Source: an uncultured Pseudomonadota bacterium (GTDB lineage: Bacteria > Pseudomonadota > Alphaproteobacteria > RF32 > CAG-239). From it: DNA of 6,283 bases. How positions within the stretch are numbered: position 1 is the stretch's first letter; each line of letters begins with the position of its first letter. Shown one piece after another: positions 5,655 through 6,283 of this stretch. The notes beneath the pieces were generated by a model, which saw nothing but the letters and a program-made list of their open reading frames with translations, was not told the DNA's origin and did no database searches. A program made the position numbers and the translations under genes. The stretch is taken from positions 1 through 6,283 of the forward strand of contig CADBPX010000112.1 in assembly GCA_902796625.1 (NCBI GenBank), read 5' to 3'.

Positions 5655-5757
5655 TTTTTTGTTTTTTCTACATCAACACCATTCCTTGAACAAGGATATT
5701 TCATGCCAAACAAATGCGCCTCTTAATAACATACCGATAGCATTTTGAATTTTAAAC

Positions 5758-5795
5758 AAAAAAATCCCGCACACCGAAGTGTGCGGAATTTTTTT
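5758..5795. terminator. Bidirectional intrinsic terminator after the lipoprotein gene
   Basis: CCGCACAC (5767-5774) pairs perfectly with GTGTGCGG (5779-5786). On the minus strand the loop is UUCG. Seven A's lie on one side and a run of T's on the other, so a U-tract follows the hairpin in either direction. It directly follows, and just overlaps, the stop of the minus-strand lipoprotein gene and would isolate it from the T4SS spacer. Confidence 0.9.
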
Positions 5796-6207
5796 AAAAT
5801 CCGTAGGCATCGCGCCACTGCTGCTGGCGAATTCTTGCCGCAGCAGTGTGGTCGATGAAATTGACCACTTGTCTGTCGGCGGTGACGGTCAGAGTGACGA
5901 AATCGTCACTCTTTACCCAACCGCCGTACTCTCCGGGATCCCAACCCGTAAATTTTTGGGCGGGAACCGGATAGCCTAAAATCGGCTTAGAGGCCGCTAT
6001 CCAGATTTCTCCGGAATAGCTCACTCTCGTAATGTAGCCACTCACAGTGTAAGTGGCTCCTGCAACTGCAACACCTGCGGTTCTCTGTTGCTGCACTCCC
6101 GTTGAAGATGGAGCAGTCGGCACATAAACGTACCGATACTCCATACAACTTGTCATTGACAGAACAGCAAACAACATAACTACGAACATTAAAATATTTT
6201 TCTTCAT
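5794..6207 (-). CDS. Predicted lipoprotein of unknown function
   Basis: From the ATG at 6205-6207 the product is 137 residues. Residues 1-20 form a lipoprotein signal peptide (KK, hydrophobic stretch LMFVVMLFAVL), followed by Cys21 in the context SMTSC, so it should be lipidated and membrane anchored. The lipobox is imperfect, with Met at -3. After a Tyr-rich and Ser/Gln-rich linker comes a probably beta-rich domain (about residues 50-120) with aromatic residues (GEIWIA, GWDPGEYGGW). The C-terminus is RQQQWRDAYGF. I do not recognise the family. A GTG at 6229-6231 could extend the frame by eight residues, but the ATG gives a better signal peptide. Neither start has a good Shine-Dalgarno site. 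A strong terminator sits at its 3' end. There is no visible link to the T4SS. Confidence 0.8.
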   Translation of the reverse strand: MKKNILMFVVMLFAVLSMTSCMEYRYVYVPTAPSSTGVQQQRTAGVAVAGATYTVSGYITRVSYSGEIWIAASKPILGYPVPAQKFTGWDPGEYGGWVKSDDFVTLTVTADRQVVNFIDHTAAARIRQQQWRDAYGF

Positions 6208-6283
6208 ATCCGTATATATTTTTATCTTCACTTTCTTTTTTTATAACTTTCCTTAAAATCCGTTTTTTCTGTCACATATTCGT

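Larger units (their letters stand above)
5322..5757. other. Long non-coding spacer between the T4SS operon and the lipoprotein gene
   Basis: I find no convincing gene here. The only longer frame (minus strand, 5462-5713) starts at TTG without a ribosome site and runs through hairpins and repeats, so it reads like translated repeat DNA. Bases 5322-5440 are AT-rich with a repeated AACAAAAAA (5320-5328 and 5337-5345). Bases 5446-5660 contain TGTCA-type repeats and hairpins listed separately. TCCTTG-AA-CAAGGA (5683-5696) is a further small palindrome of unknown meaning. Confidence 0.6.

Noticed and set aside
5462..5713. 83-residue minus-strand frame in the spacer
   Set aside because: It begins at TTG with no ribosome site and crosses the hairpins and TGTCA-type repeats; the product has no domain, signal or compositional sense.
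5779..5979. 66-residue plus-strand frame opposite the lipoprotein gene
   Set aside because: It starts inside the terminator hairpin and is antisense to a frame with a clear lipoprotein signal.

Overview
This window holds the first part of a type IV secretion system (T4SS) operon on the minus strand, followed on the right by a non-coding, repeat-rich spacer and an unrelated minus-strand lipoprotein gene. The T4SS gene order, Sec signal peptides, strong AGGAGG-type ribosome sites and sigma70-like promoter suggest a moderately AT-rich Gram-negative bacterium, most likely a proteobacterium. I suspect an alphaproteobacterium, but nothing here proves the class. No relaxase, VirD4, transposase or integrase is visible, so the window does not show whether the system serves conjugation or effector export.

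In transcription order (right to left), the operon starts at a good promoter near 5257-5285. It encodes a VirB2/TrbC-like pilin (4870-5220), then a 120-base gap with a double hairpin that could act as a partial terminator. A second pilin-like gene (4417-4749), a third with a long C-terminal tail (3931-4404) and an unrecognised exported protein of 144 residues (3471-3905) follow. Next come VirB3 (3177-3467), the VirB4 ATPase (745-3180) and an exported cysteine-containing protein at the VirB5/TrbJ position (1-669, running off the left edge). From the second pilin to VirB4 the genes are tightly packed (4-base overlap to 25-base gap), so they are probably co-transcribed. A second promoter may lie in the 75-base gap before the VirB5-position gene.

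The proteins fit one machine. VirB3 and VirB4 form the inner-membrane energising module, the pilins are the candidate pilus subunits, and the VirB5-position protein would be periplasmic or a pilus-tip component. The less ordinary parts are three divergent pilin-like genes in a row, the putative attenuator after the first, a long tail on the third, the unknown gene before virB3, and an exactly symmetric twin CX18C cysteine pattern in the VirB5-position protein.

The right part (about 5286-5793) has no convincing gene. It holds possible operator palindromes, degenerate copies of a TTAACTGTCA-like motif, a roughly 117-base MITE/REP-like element with two bulged hairpins, and a strong bidirectional terminator ending the lipoprotein gene (5794-6207). 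The lipoprotein gene lacks a visible Shine-Dalgarno site, unlike most of the T4SS genes.
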